From Caulobacter endophyticus (GTDB lineage: Bacteria; Pseudomonadota; Alphaproteobacteria; Caulobacterales; Caulobacteraceae): 51,603 nucleotides of DNA. This document shows positions 32,598 to 43,145 of the stretch, piece after piece. The number at the start of each line of letters is the position of its first letter. Position 1 is the stretch's first letter. The stretch lies in assembly GCF_003116815.1 (NCBI RefSeq), contig NZ_QDKQ01000046.1:11355-62957 (forward strand), read 5' to 3'. The position numbers were made by a program, and so were the translations under genes. The notes below the pieces were generated by a model that was not told the origin of the DNA, made no database searches, and saw only the letters and a program-made list of their open reading frames with translations.

Positions 32598-34109
32598 GTG
32601 GCGCAGTTCCGGCTCGAGGTTCAGGCGATCAAGCGCGGGAACGGCCGCTCGGCCGTCGCGGCCGCCGCCTATCGCGCCGCGACCAGCCTGCACGACAAGC
32701 GCCTGGAAATGACATTCGACTACACCGCCAAAGGCGGGATGGCGTTTTCTGGCGTCATGGCCCCGGACACCGCCCCGGCGTCGTTCGGCGATCGCGAGAC
32801 CCTGTGGAACGCCGCGGAGGCGGCCGACAAGCGGGCGGACTCGCGGACCGCGCGGGAGGTGCTGATCTCGCTGCCGCACGAGCTCAATGGCGTCCAGCGC
32901 CATGCCCTGGTCCGGGCCTTCGTCCAGCAGAGCTTGGTGGCTCGCGGCATGATCGCCGATTACGCCCTGCACGATCCCGACGCGCACGGCGACCAACGCA
33001 ATCATCACGCGCACATTCTGGTCACCACCCGCCGCGTGACCCCCGGAGGCTTCGGTCTCAAGGGGCGCGAGTGGGACAATCCCGACGCGGTCAAGGCGCT
33101 GAGGCTGGAGTGGTGCGAAATCCAGAACCAGCATCTGCGCCAGCACCTGGGTCAGAATGCGCCTCAGGTTACTCATCACAGCCTGGCCGACCAGGGCGAG
33201 GAGAAGGAGCCGACCATCCATCTGGGGCCGGCGGCGTCGGGCATGGAGCGGCGCGGCGAGGGCTCCGATCGCGGCGACATCAATCGCCGCGTGACCGAGC
33301 GCAACCAGGCGCGCAAGGACGGGCCGGCCAAGCTACGCGACCTGGAAGACCGCCTGTCGGCGGGCCTGGAGCGCGGGCCCTATCCGATCGGGGCGGTGAT
33401 CCGGGAGTTCGAGGCGATCCACGCCACCATGGTTGGCGAGCGCGACGGCTGGGCCCGCGACCTGGCGCGTCTGCTGCGTCCGGCCCCGCCGCGGGCGGGC
33501 GACATCGTGCGCGAGGTGCTGGCCGAGGCCTCCGCGGCCCGGGCGATCGCGAGAGCGCGCCTTGAGGCCACCGAACGCCGCATCGCCAAGGGACGCGCCC
33601 GACGCTCGACCCTGGTCCGCTGGGTGCGCAATCCGGCGCGGATGATCTGGGCGGCGCATGCCGAACTCAACGCGCTGGCGCGGGCCAAGCAGGCCGCGCG
33701 CCTGGCCGAGATCCGCTACGCCGTGCGCCGCGACTGGCTGAGCGGGCCCGAAGGCCGCGCCTTTCTGGCCGCGCGGCTGGATCCGGAAAAGCAGGCGGCC
33801 GAGGCCGCACGCCGGGAAGGGCGGACCCTGGAGCGCAAGATCAAGCGGGCCGACAAGCGCATAGAGGCGGTGGCGCGCACCCGCACGCGGCTAATGGTCG
33901 CCCAGGCGCTCGGCGAAGAGACCCTGGTTACGGCCTCACAGATGTGTCTCGGGGTGGGCCAGGCGGTGCGCGAAGTCGATCGACGGGTGATCGAGGCCAT
34001 CGGCCGCCACCCCGTCGCCGCGCAGGAGAAGGGGCTGAGCCAAGTGCTCGCCCTCGCGCGCGGCAAGGGCTTGTCGCCAGGGCGCGAGCCATCGGGGCCA
34101 GATCGCTAG
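32598..34109 (+). CDS. MobA/MobL (TraA-type) relaxase
   Basis: 503 residues from the GTG at 32598, the first start fitting the family N-terminus (VAQFRLEVQAIKRGNGRSAV, AAAAYRAATSLHDKRLEMTF, where the Tyr is the expected nickase). The metal-binding motif is DQRNHHAHILVTTRR. The C-terminal half is long, helical and basic and carries no helicase domain, so this is the short MobA-like form, unlike Ti TraA with its helicase. It should nick the adjacent oriT. Frames extending upstream of 32598 lie inside the oriT. Confidence 0.9.
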   Translation: MAQFRLEVQAIKRGNGRSAVAAAAYRAATSLHDKRLEMTFDYTAKGGMAFSGVMAPDTAPASFGDRETLWNAAEAADKRADSRTAREVLISLPHELNGVQRHALVRAFVQQSLVARGMIADYALHDPDAHGDQRNHHAHILVTTRRVTPGGFGLKGREWDNPDAVKALRLEWCEIQNQHLRQHLGQNAPQVTHHSLADQGEEKEPTIHLGPAASGMERRGEGSDRGDINRRVTERNQARKDGPAKLRDLEDRLSAGLERGPYPIGAVIREFEAIHATMVGERDGWARDLARLLRPAPPRAGDIVREVLAEASAARAIARARLEATERRIAKGRARRSTLVRWVRNPARMIWAAHAELNALARAKQAARLAEIRYAVRRDWLSGPEGRAFLAARLDPEKQAAEAARREGRTLERKIKRADKRIEAVARTRTRLMVAQALGEETLVTASQMCLGVGQAVREVDRRVIEAIGRHPVAAQEKGLSQVLALARGKGLSPGREPSGPDR

Positions 34110-34145
34110 GCGATCGCGCCGCGTTCAGGATGCGCACGCGTCGGC

Positions 34146-34922
34146 CTATTTACCGGTGAGGCTGATCCACGCGGGAGCGTGATCGCTCGCGCCGTCGAGC
34201 CCGCGCACCCATCGATCGACACCGGCGTCTTCGAGTTGGTCGGCCAAGTCCGGCGAAAGAAGCAGATGATCGATGCGCAGGCCTTTGTCCCTGGGCCAGC
34301 GCTCCCGGAGATAGGACCAATAGGTCCACCGCGCGGCGTTCGGATGCACGGCGCGCAGCGCGTCGGTCCAGCCTTGGGCCAGCAACCGTTGGAACGCCGC
34401 GCGGCTTTCAGGGCGCAGCAGGGCGTCGCCGCCATAGGAATGGTTGGGATAGATGTCGGCCTCGGTCGGCACGACGTTGTAGTCGCCGGCCAGCACGACT
34501 GGAGCCCCCGTGGTCAGGAGATCCTGGGCATGGGCCAGCAGCGCCTCGAACCAGGCCAGCTTGTAGTCGAATTTGGGGCCGGGAACGGGATTGCCGTTGG
34601 GCAGGTAGAGGCAGCCGATCAGCACGCCGCCCACGGCCGCCTCGATGTATCGGCTCTGCGAGGAATCGGGCTCGCCGGGCAGGGCGGTGCGGGTCAGGAT
34701 CGGGGTCATGCCGCGGGCCAGGATCGCCACGCCATTCCAAGTCCGCTGGCCCTTCCAGACCGCGCCGTAGCCCATCTGCTCCAAGGCCTCGGCCGGAAAT
34801 CGCCCCTGTTCGGCCTTAAGTTCCTGGAGGCAGACCACGTCGGGCTGGGCGTCGTCCAGCCATTCGATCAGCGAATCGAACCGGCCCAGGACGTTGTTGA
34901 TGTTCAAGGTGGCGATCAGCAC
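34146..34922 (-). CDS. xthA: Exodeoxyribonuclease III
   Basis: 258 residues of the EEP nuclease fold. Motifs in order: LIATLNINNV, VVCLQELKAEQGRFP (metal-binding Glu), NGVAILARG, VVLAGDYNVVPTEADI (Asp/Asn), KGLRIDHLLLSPDL, and the terminal SDHAPAW (catalytic His). It repairs AP sites and 3' blocked ends. The start is GTG at 34922 (VLIATLN); the longer frame to 35321 is Pro/Arg-rich and spurious. It ends 36 bp from the relaxase stop and starts the repair block. Confidence 0.93.
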   Translation of the reverse strand: MLIATLNINNVLGRFDSLIEWLDDAQPDVVCLQELKAEQGRFPAEALEQMGYGAVWKGQRTWNGVAILARGMTPILTRTALPGEPDSSQSRYIEAAVGGVLIGCLYLPNGNPVPGPKFDYKLAWFEALLAHAQDLLTTGAPVVLAGDYNVVPTEADIYPNHSYGGDALLRPESRAAFQRLLAQGWTDALRAVHPNAARWTYWSYLRERWPRDKGLRIDHLLLSPDLADQLEDAGVDRWVRGLDGASDHAPAWISLTGK

Positions 34923-35020
34923 GACAGCACAACCGGCGCAATCGCCGCTCCGTTCCCGGACGGCCGCGGAACGGTTTGGCCGGCCCGCGGATTCGTCTTC
35001 CGAAAGGGAGACCGACCACC

Positions 35021-35203
35021 ATGTCCAAACGCGAACTGATCGAGCCGACGCCGGGCGACAAGCGCTATGTCCGCCGCGACGACGAGGGCCGCTTCTCCGA
35101 AGAGGTCGATGTCGGCAAGTCGTCCGCCGCCGACCAGCGCCGCCACTCCAGCCATGACGCCGGACGCGGCCAGGGCGACAAGGGCGATCGCCAGAAGGCC
35201 TAG
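35021..35203 (+). CDS. Small conserved hypothetical protein
   Basis: 60 residues: MSKRELIEPTPGDKRYVRRD, RFSEEVDVGKSSAADQRRHS, ending QGDKGDRQKA. Very polar and likely disordered. Similar short proteins occur widely in alphaproteobacteria. The AAAGGGAG ribosome site lies before the ATG at 35021. It is divergent from xthA and converges on ku with a 4-bp overlap of ends. Confidence 0.7.
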   Translation: MSKRELIEPTPGDKRYVRRDDEGRFSEEVDVGKSSAADQRRHSSHDAGRGQGDKGDRQKA

Positions 35204-36081
35204 CCGGCCTTGCGGCGCGCCGGCGCCTTGGCGGGCGCCGGCGCGGCTGTCGCCTTCGATCTGCCGGTGGCCTTGGCCGCGGCCTTCGTGAGCTTTGCCT
35301 TGGCGCCGGGCGCGCCGCCAAGGCTGGCGCGCAGCGCCATCAGGTCGACGACATTGGTGTCGTCCGGCTCGGCGACCTTGGCCACCTTGTGGCCCTTGCG
35401 CTTGTCGGCGATCAGGGCCTTCAGCGCCTCCTCGTAGCGGTCGGTGAACTGGCTGGGGTCGAACGGACCTTCCTGCTGCTGGATGATCTTTTCGGCGATT
35501 GAGATCATCGCCGCGTCCGGCGCCTTGTCGCTGATCGCCCCGAAAATCTCGTCCTCGGCGCGGACCTCCGCATCGGTGCGCAGGGTATAGGCCAGGATGC
35601 CCCTGCCGCGCGGCTCCAGGGCCAGCAGGCGCTCGCGGGTCGACATGACCACGCGGCCCAGCGCGATCTGGCCCGAACGCGCCATGGCCTCGCGGATGAC
35701 GCTGAAGGCTTCCTGGGCCAGCTTGCCGTCGGGCGCGAGCTAATAGGGATTGTCCCAGTAGATGCGATCGATGTCGGTCTCGGGCACGAACCGCTCGATG
35801 TCGATGGTCTTGGTGCTCTCCAGCTTGACCGAGGCGATCTCCTCGTTGGACAGCAGGACATACCGCCCCTTCTCGAACTCGTAGCCCTTGACCAGGCTGG
35901 AGCGCTCGACCGGCCCGGTGTCGGGGTCGGTGGTGACCATCTTGATCCGGTTGTTAGTCTCCGGATTGATCAGGTTGAAATGGACCTCGCCGCCGGAATT
36001 GGTCGCGGTGTAGAGCGCCACCGGGCAGGTGACGAGCGAAAGGCGAAGGTGTCCCTGCCAGGTAGGACGGTAGCCGGCCAT
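35200..36081 (-). pseudogene. ku: Ku protein for non-homologous end joining, interrupted by an in-frame TAG
   Basis: Frame from ATG 36081: YRPTWQGHLRLSLVTCPVAL, HFNLINPETNNRIKMVT, SSLVKGYEFEKGRYVLLSNE, IDIERFVPETDIDRIYWDNP, then Tyr and TAG (CTA at 35740-35742). The frame continues LAPDGKLAQEAFSVIREAMA and runs to 35200 with a Lys/Ala/Pro-rich DNA-binding tail. The family pattern there is PYYLxPDGK, so the stop replaces the second Tyr. The downstream part could restart at ATG 35685 but would lack half of the beta-barrel. No ligD lies in the window. Confidence 0.88.
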
Positions 36082-36168
36082 GGTCTTGCTTCCGTAGGGG
36101 CCGGCAGGATCGCCGGGCCGCGAAGACTCGACTCAACGGGGCAAGGGGTGATTCGTTCTGGCCGGCCT

Positions 36169-36399
36169 TCACTGGCAGGGGGCAGCCTCGCCGCTGCCCA
36201 GGTCGATGCGGAAGCAGTGCTCCACGCCGCTCTCGGTCTCCCTCACGATCAGCGAGACTTCGTTGTCGGCGTCGACGGGCGGATGCCAGAGCTCGACAAA
36301 GGCCACCGCCGCATCCTCGAAGCTGACGGCGTCGACCGCATGGCCGTGGCTTGCCTCTTCGCCGCGCGCATGGACGCGATAGGTCTGGGTGTCGGGCAT
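36169..36399 (-). CDS. Small DUF5961-like protein
   Basis: 76 residues from ATG 36399: YRVHARGEEASHGHAVDAVS, FEDAAVAFVELWHPPVDADN, VSLIVRETESGVEHCFRIDL, ending PCQ. A compact alpha/beta protein resembling DUF5961, common in Caulobacterales and sphingomonads, function unknown. The ribosome site AGGAGAT lies upstream. The longer upstream frame is not protein-like. Confidence 0.65.
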   Translation of the reverse strand: MPDTQTYRVHARGEEASHGHAVDAVSFEDAAVAFVELWHPPVDADNEVSLIVRETESGVEHCFRIDLGSGEAAPCQ

Positions 36400-36610
36400 G
36401 GCGATCTCCTGGCGACGAGACAACGCCTCGCGTGGCGAAAGGATTCCGCCCCGTCGTCTGGGGAAAGACTTGGCAGCCGCATCGGGCGCTAAGAGACCGT
36501 CCGTGGCGCGAGTTTGGCGGACGGGAAAGCCGGTCCGTCGTGCTCGCCCTCTCGCGCCCGCGGGCCAGCCAACCTCTCGAAAATCCAAGGGCCGTCCCCA
36601 TATCAAGAGA

Positions 36611-36988
36611 ATGAAAAAGCGATCCTCGGCGAAGGCCGCGCCCTTGCCGTCCGAGGACGACCTCACGGTCGAGACGTGCGCGGAAATCCCCGATCTGGAG
36701 GGGGTCGCCGAGCGCTGCGAGCGCTTCCTGGCTCATGCCGCCGCCGCCGGCAAAATCGTCGTCTACGCGTTCGTCATTCCTCCCGGCGCAACGGTTTCGG
36801 GCCTTGGTCCGGACGCGGAGCCTCGCGATGCGCGCGGCCAGTTGGAGCTGGTGCTCGCTCTGACCGGCGGGGCGCTGGCCAAGTTCCCGGGCGGATTAAG
36901 CGCACGCGTCCCGGTCGCGGCTGCCGCGCGGTTCGAAGGGCTGGCCAAGGCCCTGATCGAGACGTTCCTGGTCAGCTGGGGCGTCTAG
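36611..36988 (+). CDS. Hypothetical protein
   Basis: 125 residues from ATG 36611: EIPDLEGVAERCERFLAHAA, AGKIVVYAFVIPPGATVSGL, GQLELVLALTGGALAKFPGG, LAKALIETFLVSWGV. Predicted alpha/beta and cytosolic. Its end overlaps alkB's stop on the other strand by 4 bp. No family recognised. The weak AAGAGA ribosome site makes the start uncertain. Confidence 0.6.
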   Translation: MKKRSSAKAAPLPSEDDLTVETCAEIPDLEGVAERCERFLAHAAAAGKIVVYAFVIPPGATVSGLGPDAEPRDARGQLELVLALTGGALAKFPGGLSARVPVAAAARFEGLAKALIETFLVSWGV

Positions 36989-37569
36989 CGCCGCACTGTC
37001 CGGAACGTCACCGAATAGCGCAGCGCCTCGAGCGCGGGGATGCTGTGCTGCCAGTCGCTGCGCGCCGGGCCCGCCATCAGATAGGCCGAGCGTGGCGCAG
37101 CGATGATCGACGCGCGGTCCCAGCGGTCCGCGGCCTTGCGCCTGAGGCGGAACTGACAGGGCGACAAGAGCGAGACCCCGGCGATCGCCTCGGCCGGCGG
37201 TCGGTCACGATGCCAGCCGATGCCGGCGCCCGGCGAATATTCCGTGACCAGGGCATGGCGGAAGCTGGCCTGCGCCAGGCCCGTGAAGGCCGCCACCTTG
37301 TCGAGCAACGGCAGGAGCAGGTCCGGGATCGGCTCGCCGGTCTCGACCATCCGGCCGCTCTCTTCCTGACGCCAGCCAAAGCCGGCGATGCGGCGATTTC
37401 CGAAATAGCCCAGATGCTCATAGGCCTTGAACGGCAGGTCCTGGAAACTGGCGACGAGGTCACGTTCCTCGGCCGCGTCGATCAGCTCGGGCTGATAGCG
37501 AAAGCCTTCCGGCCAGGGCGTCCTGGGCGCCAGGGGAAGATCGAACAGCAACGGTTGGGTTTCGATCAT
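36985..37569 (-). CDS. alkB: AlkB-like 2OG-Fe(II) dioxygenase
   Basis: 194 residues from ATG 37569. The Fe(II) site is HxD in GIGWHRDRPPAEA with a distal His in DWQHSIPAL; the 2-oxoglutarate Arg is in RYSVTFRTVRR. The fold start EGFRYQPELIDAAEERDLVA and the lid FGNRRIAGFGW are as in short AlkB homologues. It removes methyl lesions such as 1meA and 3meC. It follows dnaE2 by 7 bp and is likely co-transcribed with the imu operon, hence SOS-induced (inference). Confidence 0.9.
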   Translation of the reverse strand: MIETQPLLFDLPLAPRTPWPEGFRYQPELIDAAEERDLVASFQDLPFKAYEHLGYFGNRRIAGFGWRQEESGRMVETGEPIPDLLLPLLDKVAAFTGLAQASFRHALVTEYSPGAGIGWHRDRPPAEAIAGVSLLSPCQFRLRRKAADRWDRASIIAAPRSAYLMAGPARSDWQHSIPALEALRYSVTFRTVRR

Positions 37570-37576
37570 CGGCCCC

Positions 37577-40500
37577 TCAACAGAAATTGCGGCTGCGGCG
37601 GGCCCAGGACAGATCGCCGGCGTCGGCGCCGCGATCCTGCAGACTCGACAAGGCCGCGCCGAGGTCATGGAGCTTGTAGGCGACCAGGTGAACGACCTCG
37701 CCCTCGCGCTGGATGCGGCCCTCCACGCCGAGCAGGTGGGCGCCAAGCGCAATGCGGCGCTGCTTTTCGTAGAGCGTGCGCCAGATCACGAGGTTGGCCA
37801 CGCCGGTCTCGTCCTCAATGGTCATGAACATTACCCCCTTGGCTGTGCCGGGCATCTGGCGCACCAGCACCAGACCCGCGGTCTTGATGAACTGGCGGTC
37901 GCGACCTTGGGCGGCGGCCTGGCACGGGCGCCAGCCCTGGTTTGCGAGGTCGTCGCGCAGCAGGGCCAGCGGATGACGCCGGAGCGAGAGGCCGACATGG
38001 CTGTAGTCCTCAACGACCTGGCGACCCTCGGTCATCGCCTTTAGCGCCGGTTCCGGCTCGTTCAGGGCGCTGGCCCCGACCGCGTCAAACAGCGGCAGAG
38101 CCGCGTCTCGCAGGCCTTTGATCGCCCACCCGGCCTCGCGTCGGTCAAGCCGCAGGCCTGGGGCGAAGGCGTCGGCTTCGGCCAGGCGCGACAGGGCGCC
38201 GGTCCCGACCTGGGCGCGCCGCCACAGGTCGTCGGCCGAGGCATAGGGCGTCTCCTCGCGCGCCAGGACGATGCGCGCGGCGTCGGTTTCGGCAAGACCT
38301 CGAACCATCCGCAGGCCAAGGCGCACCGCCAGGGATCCGTTGCGGCGTTCTTCCAGCGTGCAGTCCCAGCGCGAGGCGTTGACGCAGATCGGCCGGACCT
38401 CCACGCCGTGCTCGACGGCGTCGCGGACGATCTGGGCCGGCTGGTAGAAGCCCATGGGCTGGCTGTTGAGCAGCGCCGCGCAGAAGACCTCGGGGTGGTG
38501 GCATTTGAGCCAGGATGACGCATAGGCCAGAAGGGCGAAGCTGGCCGCATGGCTTTCGGGAAAGCCGTAGGAGCCAAAGCCCTCCAGCTGGCTGAAAGTG
38601 GCCTGCGCAAAGTCTTCCGGATAGCCGCGAGCGACCATGCCGCCGACCAGCTTGTCCTTGAAGTGGGAGACCCCGCCGGTGAACTTGAAGGTGGCCATGG
38701 CCCGGCGCAGTTGGTCGGCCTCGCCGGGCGTGAAGCCGGCGCACTCGATCGCCACCCGCATGGCCTGCTCCTGAAAAAGCGGCACGCCCAGCGTCTTGCC
38801 CAGCACCTTCTCCAGCTCGGGCTTGGGATAGGTCACCTTCTCCTTGCCCTCGCGACGGCGAAGATAGGGGTGGACCATGTCGCCCTGGATGGGACCGGGC
38901 CGTACGATCGCAACCTCGATGACCAGGTCGTAGAAGCTGCGGGGCTTGAGCCTGGGCAGCATGGCCATCTGGGCCCGGCTCTCGATCTGGAAGACGCCCA
39001 GGGTGTCGGCCCGGCGGATCATCGCATAGGTGCGCGGGTCTTCGGGCGGAATGGTCGCGAGATCGAGCGCGATCCCCTTGGCGTCCTTGAGCAGATCCAG
39101 GCCGCGCTTGAGGCAGGTCATCATCCCCAGTCCCAGGACGTCGACCTTCATGAACTTCAGTTCGTCGATGTCGTCCTTGTCCCACTCGATGATCTGACGA
39201 TCCTCCATCCGCGCCGGCTCGATCGGGACCAGCTCGTCGAGGCGATCATGGGTCAGGACGAAGCCGCCGGGGTGCTGGCCAAAATGCCGCGGGGTGTTGA
39301 GCAGGACCTGGGCCAGCTCCAGGGTGAGACGCAGGCGTCGGTCGGAAAGATCCAGACCCATGTCACGGGCGTGCTTTTCCTCGATGTCCTCGCGGCTGAA
39401 GCTCCAGATCTGGCTGGAGAGCCCCTTGGTCATGTCCTCGGGCAGGCCCAGGACCTTGCCGACGTCACGCACCGCGCCGCGCGGCCGGAAGCGCTGGACG
39501 ACCGCGACGATCGCCGAGCGATGGCGGCCATAGGTTTCGAAGATCCATTGCATCACCGTCTCGCGGCGCGCGTGCTCGAAATCGACATCGATGTCCGGCG
39601 GCTCGTCGCGCTCGGCGCTGACGAAGCGCTCGAACAGGAGGTCGTTGCGCTCGGGGTCGATTGACGTAATCCCAAGCACATAGCAGACGGCCGAATTGGC
39701 GGCCGAGCCGCGGCCCTGGCAGAGAATGTCCTGGCTCTTGGAGTAGCGGACGATCGAATTGACGGTCAGGAAGTAGGGCGCATAGCCCAGCTGCCCGATC
39801 AGCTTCAGTTCGTGCTGAAGGATCCGGCGGACATCCGGGGTCACGCCGTCCGGAAAGCGCTGGGCCGCGCCTTCCCAGGTCAGGCGCTCCAGGGTCTGTT
39901 GGGCCGTCTCGCCATCGGCGACCACTTCACGCGGGTACTGGTAGCTGAGCTCCGACAGCGAGAACTGGCAGCGGGCGGCGATCGCCACCGAGGCGGCGAC
40001 GGCGGCGCGATGGCGCGGGAAGAGGCGCAGGATCTCGGCGGGCGCCTTCAGATAACGGTCGGCGTGCCGGTCGCGCTTGAAGCCGACATCGTCGATCGTG
40101 GTGTTCTCGCGGATACAGGTGACGACGTCCTGAAGGAGCCGCCGGTCCTTCTCGTGGAACAGCACCCGGTTGGTGACCACGGAGGTGACGCCGGCGGCGA
40201 GAGCCATCTGCTCAAGCTCATAGAGCCGCAGCGCGTCGCCCGGCCGTCGGCGCAAGGTCAGGGCGACATGGGCGTCCGGGCCGAAAATGCCCGCGAGCTT
40301 GCTCAGCTGCTGAGCAGTGGTCTCGTCGGCGTCCTCGGGCACGAGGATGGCGATCAGGCCCTCGGCGTGGGCGGCAAGATCGGTGAGATCAAGGTCGCAG
40401 CCGCCCTTGCCGGTGCGCGTCTTTCCCAAGGACAGCATCCGCGACAGGCGGCTATAGGCCGGCCGGTCGGTGGGCAGGACCACGATCGTCATGCCGTCGC

Positions 40501-40741
40501 GCAGGACCAGCTCGCAGCCGACGATCAGCCGAACCCCGGTTTCCTTGGCGGCGATGTGGGCGCGCACCAGGCCGGCCAGGCTGTTGCGATCGCAGATGGC
40601 CAGCGCCCGGTAGCCTAGCCGAGCAGCCTCGTCGAACAGCTCGCCGGGAGATGACGCCCCGCGCAGCAGCGAGAAGTGCGAGGCGCATTGGAGCTCGACA
40701 TATTCGCCAAGATCTTCAGGTGCTTGGCCGGGTGAGCTCAT
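37577..40741 (-). CDS. dnaE2: Error-prone DNA polymerase DnaE2 (ImuC)
   Basis: 1054 residues, normal for DnaE2. It has a PHP domain ([39 protein letters not shown]), the catalytic palm with [13 protein letters not shown] and the segment [18 protein letters not shown], the tau/beta-binding part and an OB fold near the end ([20 protein letters not shown]). It extends past lesions together with ImuB. ATG 40741 overlaps the imuB stop (ATGA); the upstream extension to 40891 is not family-like. Confidence 0.95.
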   Translation of the reverse strand: MSSPGQAPEDLGEYVELQCASHFSLLRGASSPGELFDEAARLGYRALAICDRNSLAGLVRAHIAAKETGVRLIVGCELVLRDGMTIVVLPTDRPAYSRLSRMLSLGKTRTGKGGCDLDLTDLAAHAEGLIAILVPEDADETTAQQLSKLAGIFGPDAHVALTLRRRPGDALRLYELEQMALAAGVTSVVTNRVLFHEKDRRLLQDVVTCIRENTTIDDVGFKRDRHADRYLKAPAEILRLFPRHRAAVAASVAIAARCQFSLSELSYQYPREVVADGETAQQTLERLTWEGAAQRFPDGVTPDVRRILQHELKLIGQLGYAPYFLTVNSIVRYSKSQDILCQGRGSAANSAVCYVLGITSIDPERNDLLFERFVSAERDEPPDIDVDFEHARRETVMQWIFETYGRHRSAIVAVVQRFRPRGAVRDVGKVLGLPEDMTKGLSSQIWSFSREDIEEKHARDMGLDLSDRRLRLTLELAQVLLNTPRHFGQHPGGFVLTHDRLDELVPIEPARMEDRQIIEWDKDDIDELKFMKVDVLGLGMMTCLKRGLDLLKDAKGIALDLATIPPEDPRTYAMIRRADTLGVFQIESRAQMAMLPRLKPRSFYDLVIEVAIVRPGPIQGDMVHPYLRRREGKEKVTYPKPELEKVLGKTLGVPLFQEQAMRVAIECAGFTPGEADQLRRAMATFKFTGGVSHFKDKLVGGMVARGYPEDFAQATFSQLEGFGSYGFPESHAASFALLAYASSWLKCHHPEVFCAALLNSQPMGFYQPAQIVRDAVEHGVEVRPICVNASRWDCTLEERRNGSLAVRLGLRMVRGLAETDAARIVLAREETPYASADDLWRRAQVGTGALSRLAEADAFAPGLRLDRREAGWAIKGLRDAALPLFDAVGASALNEPEPALKAMTEGRQVVEDYSHVGLSLRRHPLALLRDDLANQGWRPCQAAAQGRDRQFIKTAGLVLVRQMPGTAKGVMFMTIEDETGVANLVIWRTLYEKQRRIALGAHLLGVEGRIQREGEVVHLVAYKLHDLGAALSSLQDRGADAGDLSWARRSRNFC

Positions 40742-42261
40742 CCGAACACCCCGGCCATGAACCAGCGTTGACTGCCGGTGGCGGCGTCTTCGCCGTCGCC
40801 GTCGCGATAGATCCAGTAGCGCTCGCCGCCTTCGTCTTCGACCTGGAAATAGTCCCTGGACCGGGCCAGTTCGGCATCGGCCTTCCACCACTCGCCAAAC
40901 ACCCGCTCAGGGCCGTCGGCGCGTCGAACCCGCCGGCGCACCCCGCGCCAGGTGAACGAGGCCGGCGGCTGGTCGGGGAGCAGAGCGACGGTCTCGATCG
41001 GTTCGGGACGAGGGAAGAACCGGGTCGGCCGCGGCCAGTCGACGGGCCAGGAGAAGGCGGCCGGCGTTTCAGCCGCCGGCGCCTTGCGCACGCTGCGCTC
41101 GGGGATGTCGCTTTCGGCGCTGGCCAGGCGATAGACCGCCTCCGCGCCCAGACGCACCCGAAGCGTGTCGATCAGGCCCGACAGATCGGCGACGCGTCTG
41201 CCGCCCAGCACGTCGTCTTGGCTATAGGCCAGCGGCGCGGCGCGCGGCGCGGCCAGGACCATCTTGTCGACTCCGAAGCCCGGATCGACCTTTTCGAGCT
41301 TTTCACAGAGCAACTTGGCCAGCCGGCGAGCGTCACGAGCCGGGGTCGACAGGCTAATGCGCGCGCCCTCGACGCGATGGTCGACCCGGTAGAACCAGGC
41401 GTCGATCGTCTTGGCGCCGAGCGTTAGAGCTTCAAGCGTGGCGCAGAGTTCGACCGTCAGTTCGGTCAGGTAGCGGGCTATGGTTTCGGGCGCGCCGATC
41501 GGCTCAGCGAAAATCTTGGCCGCGCGGGGCGTTTCGGGCGAGAACACCGGCTCGATCGGCTCGCGCTCGCGGCCATGGGCCTGGTCAAGCCGGCGGACGG
41601 GCTGCAGGCCAAAGCGGTGAACCAGCGGGCCCTTGGCCGTGGCCTCCAGCTCGCCGATGGTGTCGAAGCCCGGCTTGGCCAAAGCCTGGACGGTCTCCGG
41701 CGGCAGGCGCAGCGCCGCCACCGGCAGGTCCTTGAGCTGCACGCCCAGGCCGCCGGGCGGCACGACGAACAGCGAGCGTCGCGAATAGCGGGCAAGGGCG
41801 TGGGCGCCGCCCCAGCTGTCGGCGATCGCGACGGTGGCTGCGTAGCCGGCCTTAGCGAGGCGCCGGCGCAGGTCGATCAGCATCTTCTCCTCGCCGCCGA
41901 ACAGATGCGCGCAGCCGGTGGCGTCGATGACCAGGCCGTCGGGCGGATCGGCCGCCACCGTCGGCGAGTAGAGCCGCTGGGCCCAGAGCGCCAGGCGCTG
42001 CAGGGCGGCGTTGTCGCCCTCGGCGTCGAGGTCGTGGAGGAGCAATCCTGGAACGAGGGCGGTGGCGTGGGCGACGGCCTGGCCAAACCGCAGACCGGTC
42101 TTGGCCGCGGCCAGGTTCATGTGCGCCACTGCGCGTCGGCGCCCGACGCGCCCGACCATGACGATCGGGATGTCAGGCGACGGCGCGGCCTTGCCCTGCA
42201 TACGGGCCAACCGGTCGGTGGGCCAGCGGGGCAGGAAGACGGAGATGACCCTTTGCGTCAC
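40738..42261 (-). CDS. imuB: ImuB, inactive Y-family polymerase-like mutasome protein
   Basis: 507 residues. It has the typical ImuB start ([19 protein letters not shown]), a degenerate Y-family body ([40 protein letters not shown]) and the C-terminal ImuB tail (WTWRGV-type [39 protein letters not shown]). ImuB lacks polymerase activity and tethers DnaE2 to the beta clamp. The start is GTG at 42261, inside the end of imuA (89 bp overlap). Confidence 0.93.
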   Translation of the reverse strand: MTQRVISVFLPRWPTDRLARMQGKAAPSPDIPIVMVGRVGRRRAVAHMNLAAAKTGLRFGQAVAHATALVPGLLLHDLDAEGDNAALQRLALWAQRLYSPTVAADPPDGLVIDATGCAHLFGGEEKMLIDLRRRLAKAGYAATVAIADSWGGAHALARYSRRSLFVVPPGGLGVQLKDLPVAALRLPPETVQALAKPGFDTIGELEATAKGPLVHRFGLQPVRRLDQAHGREREPIEPVFSPETPRAAKIFAEPIGAPETIARYLTELTVELCATLEALTLGAKTIDAWFYRVDHRVEGARISLSTPARDARRLAKLLCEKLEKVDPGFGVDKMVLAAPRAAPLAYSQDDVLGGRRVADLSGLIDTLRVRLGAEAVYRLASAESDIPERSVRKAPAAETPAAFSWPVDWPRPTRFFPRPEPIETVALLPDQPPASFTWRGVRRRVRRADGPERVFGEWWKADAELARSRDYFQVEDEGGERYWIYRDGDGEDAATGSQRWFMAGVFG

Positions 42262-42940
42262 AGGCTTCTAGCTCGATGTCGAAGGCGTCGCCGGCCTTGC
42301 AGCGGAGGAGTTCGAGGAACCAGCGGGGACGACCCACGCCGGGAACAGACGGCGGAAGCGGCGAAGAGGGCAGGGGGGAGACCCGCCACCGCGTCTCGGC
42401 CGCCGTCGGCTGGCCAAGGTCGGCCGCGTCAGCGATCCGTCGCCATCTTCGGACCGCTATGGCGATCTGACCGCTCTTCTCGGCCGCCAGCTGCAGCCGA
42501 CGCGAAGCGGTCATGGAGAGCTTGCCGACCTCGCCAATGACGCCCGCAAGCCCTGGCCAGCGCAAGCCTTCCTCCATCGCCGCCAGCACGCCGGCCTCGT
42601 CGCCGGCGTCGGCGAAGATCACGCGCTCTGGCGGCAGGCCGGCCTGGGCGAGCGATGGGGCGAAGAGATCGGCCTGCCGCCGGCACCAGAGGACCTCGCC
42701 CTGGGCTCGGGCCAGGACGCCGGCGGCGAACCTCGCGGCCGTCGCCCCGTAGAGCGCTTCGTCCGCGCCGCCCGCCACCTCGTGCAGCGCGCCCATGGCC
42801 AGGCCGCCGCCGGGCAGCCGAGCGTCCAGGGGCGGCACGCCGAACGGTAGAACCGCGCGGGTGACGCGATCCTGGGTCTCCAGGGCGCGGACCTTGCGGC
42901 GAAGCGCGTCGAGCGCGGCGGGGGATGGGGTGAGAGACAT
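42173..42940 (-). CDS. imuA: ImuA, RecA-like mutasome protein
   Basis: 255 residues from ATG 42940: LDALRRKVRALETQDRV, PLDARLPGGGLAMGALHEVA, VLWCRRQADLFAPSLAQAGL, KLSMTASRRLQLAAEKSGQI, PRWFLELLRCKAGDAFDIEL. A RecA/SulA-like fold that regulates the mutasome. First gene of imuA-imuB-dnaE2(-alkB), behind a LexA box at 42958-42972. Upstream in-frame starts would run through the LexA box. Confidence 0.92.
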   Translation of the reverse strand: MSLTPSPAALDALRRKVRALETQDRVTRAVLPFGVPPLDARLPGGGLAMGALHEVAGGADEALYGATAARFAAGVLARAQGEVLWCRRQADLFAPSLAQAGLPPERVIFADAGDEAGVLAAMEEGLRWPGLAGVIGEVGKLSMTASRRLQLAAEKSGQIAIAVRRWRRIADAADLGQPTAAETRWRVSPLPSSPLPPSVPGVGRPRWFLELLRCKAGDAFDIELEACDAKGHLRLPAPLAHRPVGPYAGQGRAVA

Positions 42941-42957
42941 GCTGACAGAACGGCCTT

Positions 42958-42972
42958 GTTCCATCTTTGTTC
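42958..42972 (-). promoter_or_regulatory. LexA (SOS) box of the imu operon
   Basis: GTTC-CATCTTT-GTTC matches the alphaproteobacterial LexA box GTTCN7GTTC exactly. It is 18 bp upstream of the imuA ATG, overlapping the expected promoter. This predicts SOS induction of imuA-imuB-dnaE2 and perhaps alkB. Confidence 0.88.
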
Positions 42973-43145
42973 TCGTTAGCGCAGGAGAGTCAATCGACTC
43001 CCGGATGCGTCCAGGCGCCGCGCCAAGGCCAAGATTAAGGCGGCGCAAGGGTTTGGGCGGACTCAGAATTTTTCAGTAACGACCAAAGCTGACGTAAGCT
43101 CGGCCGGAAAACGGGGCGCCAACGCGCCGCGTTCGGCTTGGTGGT

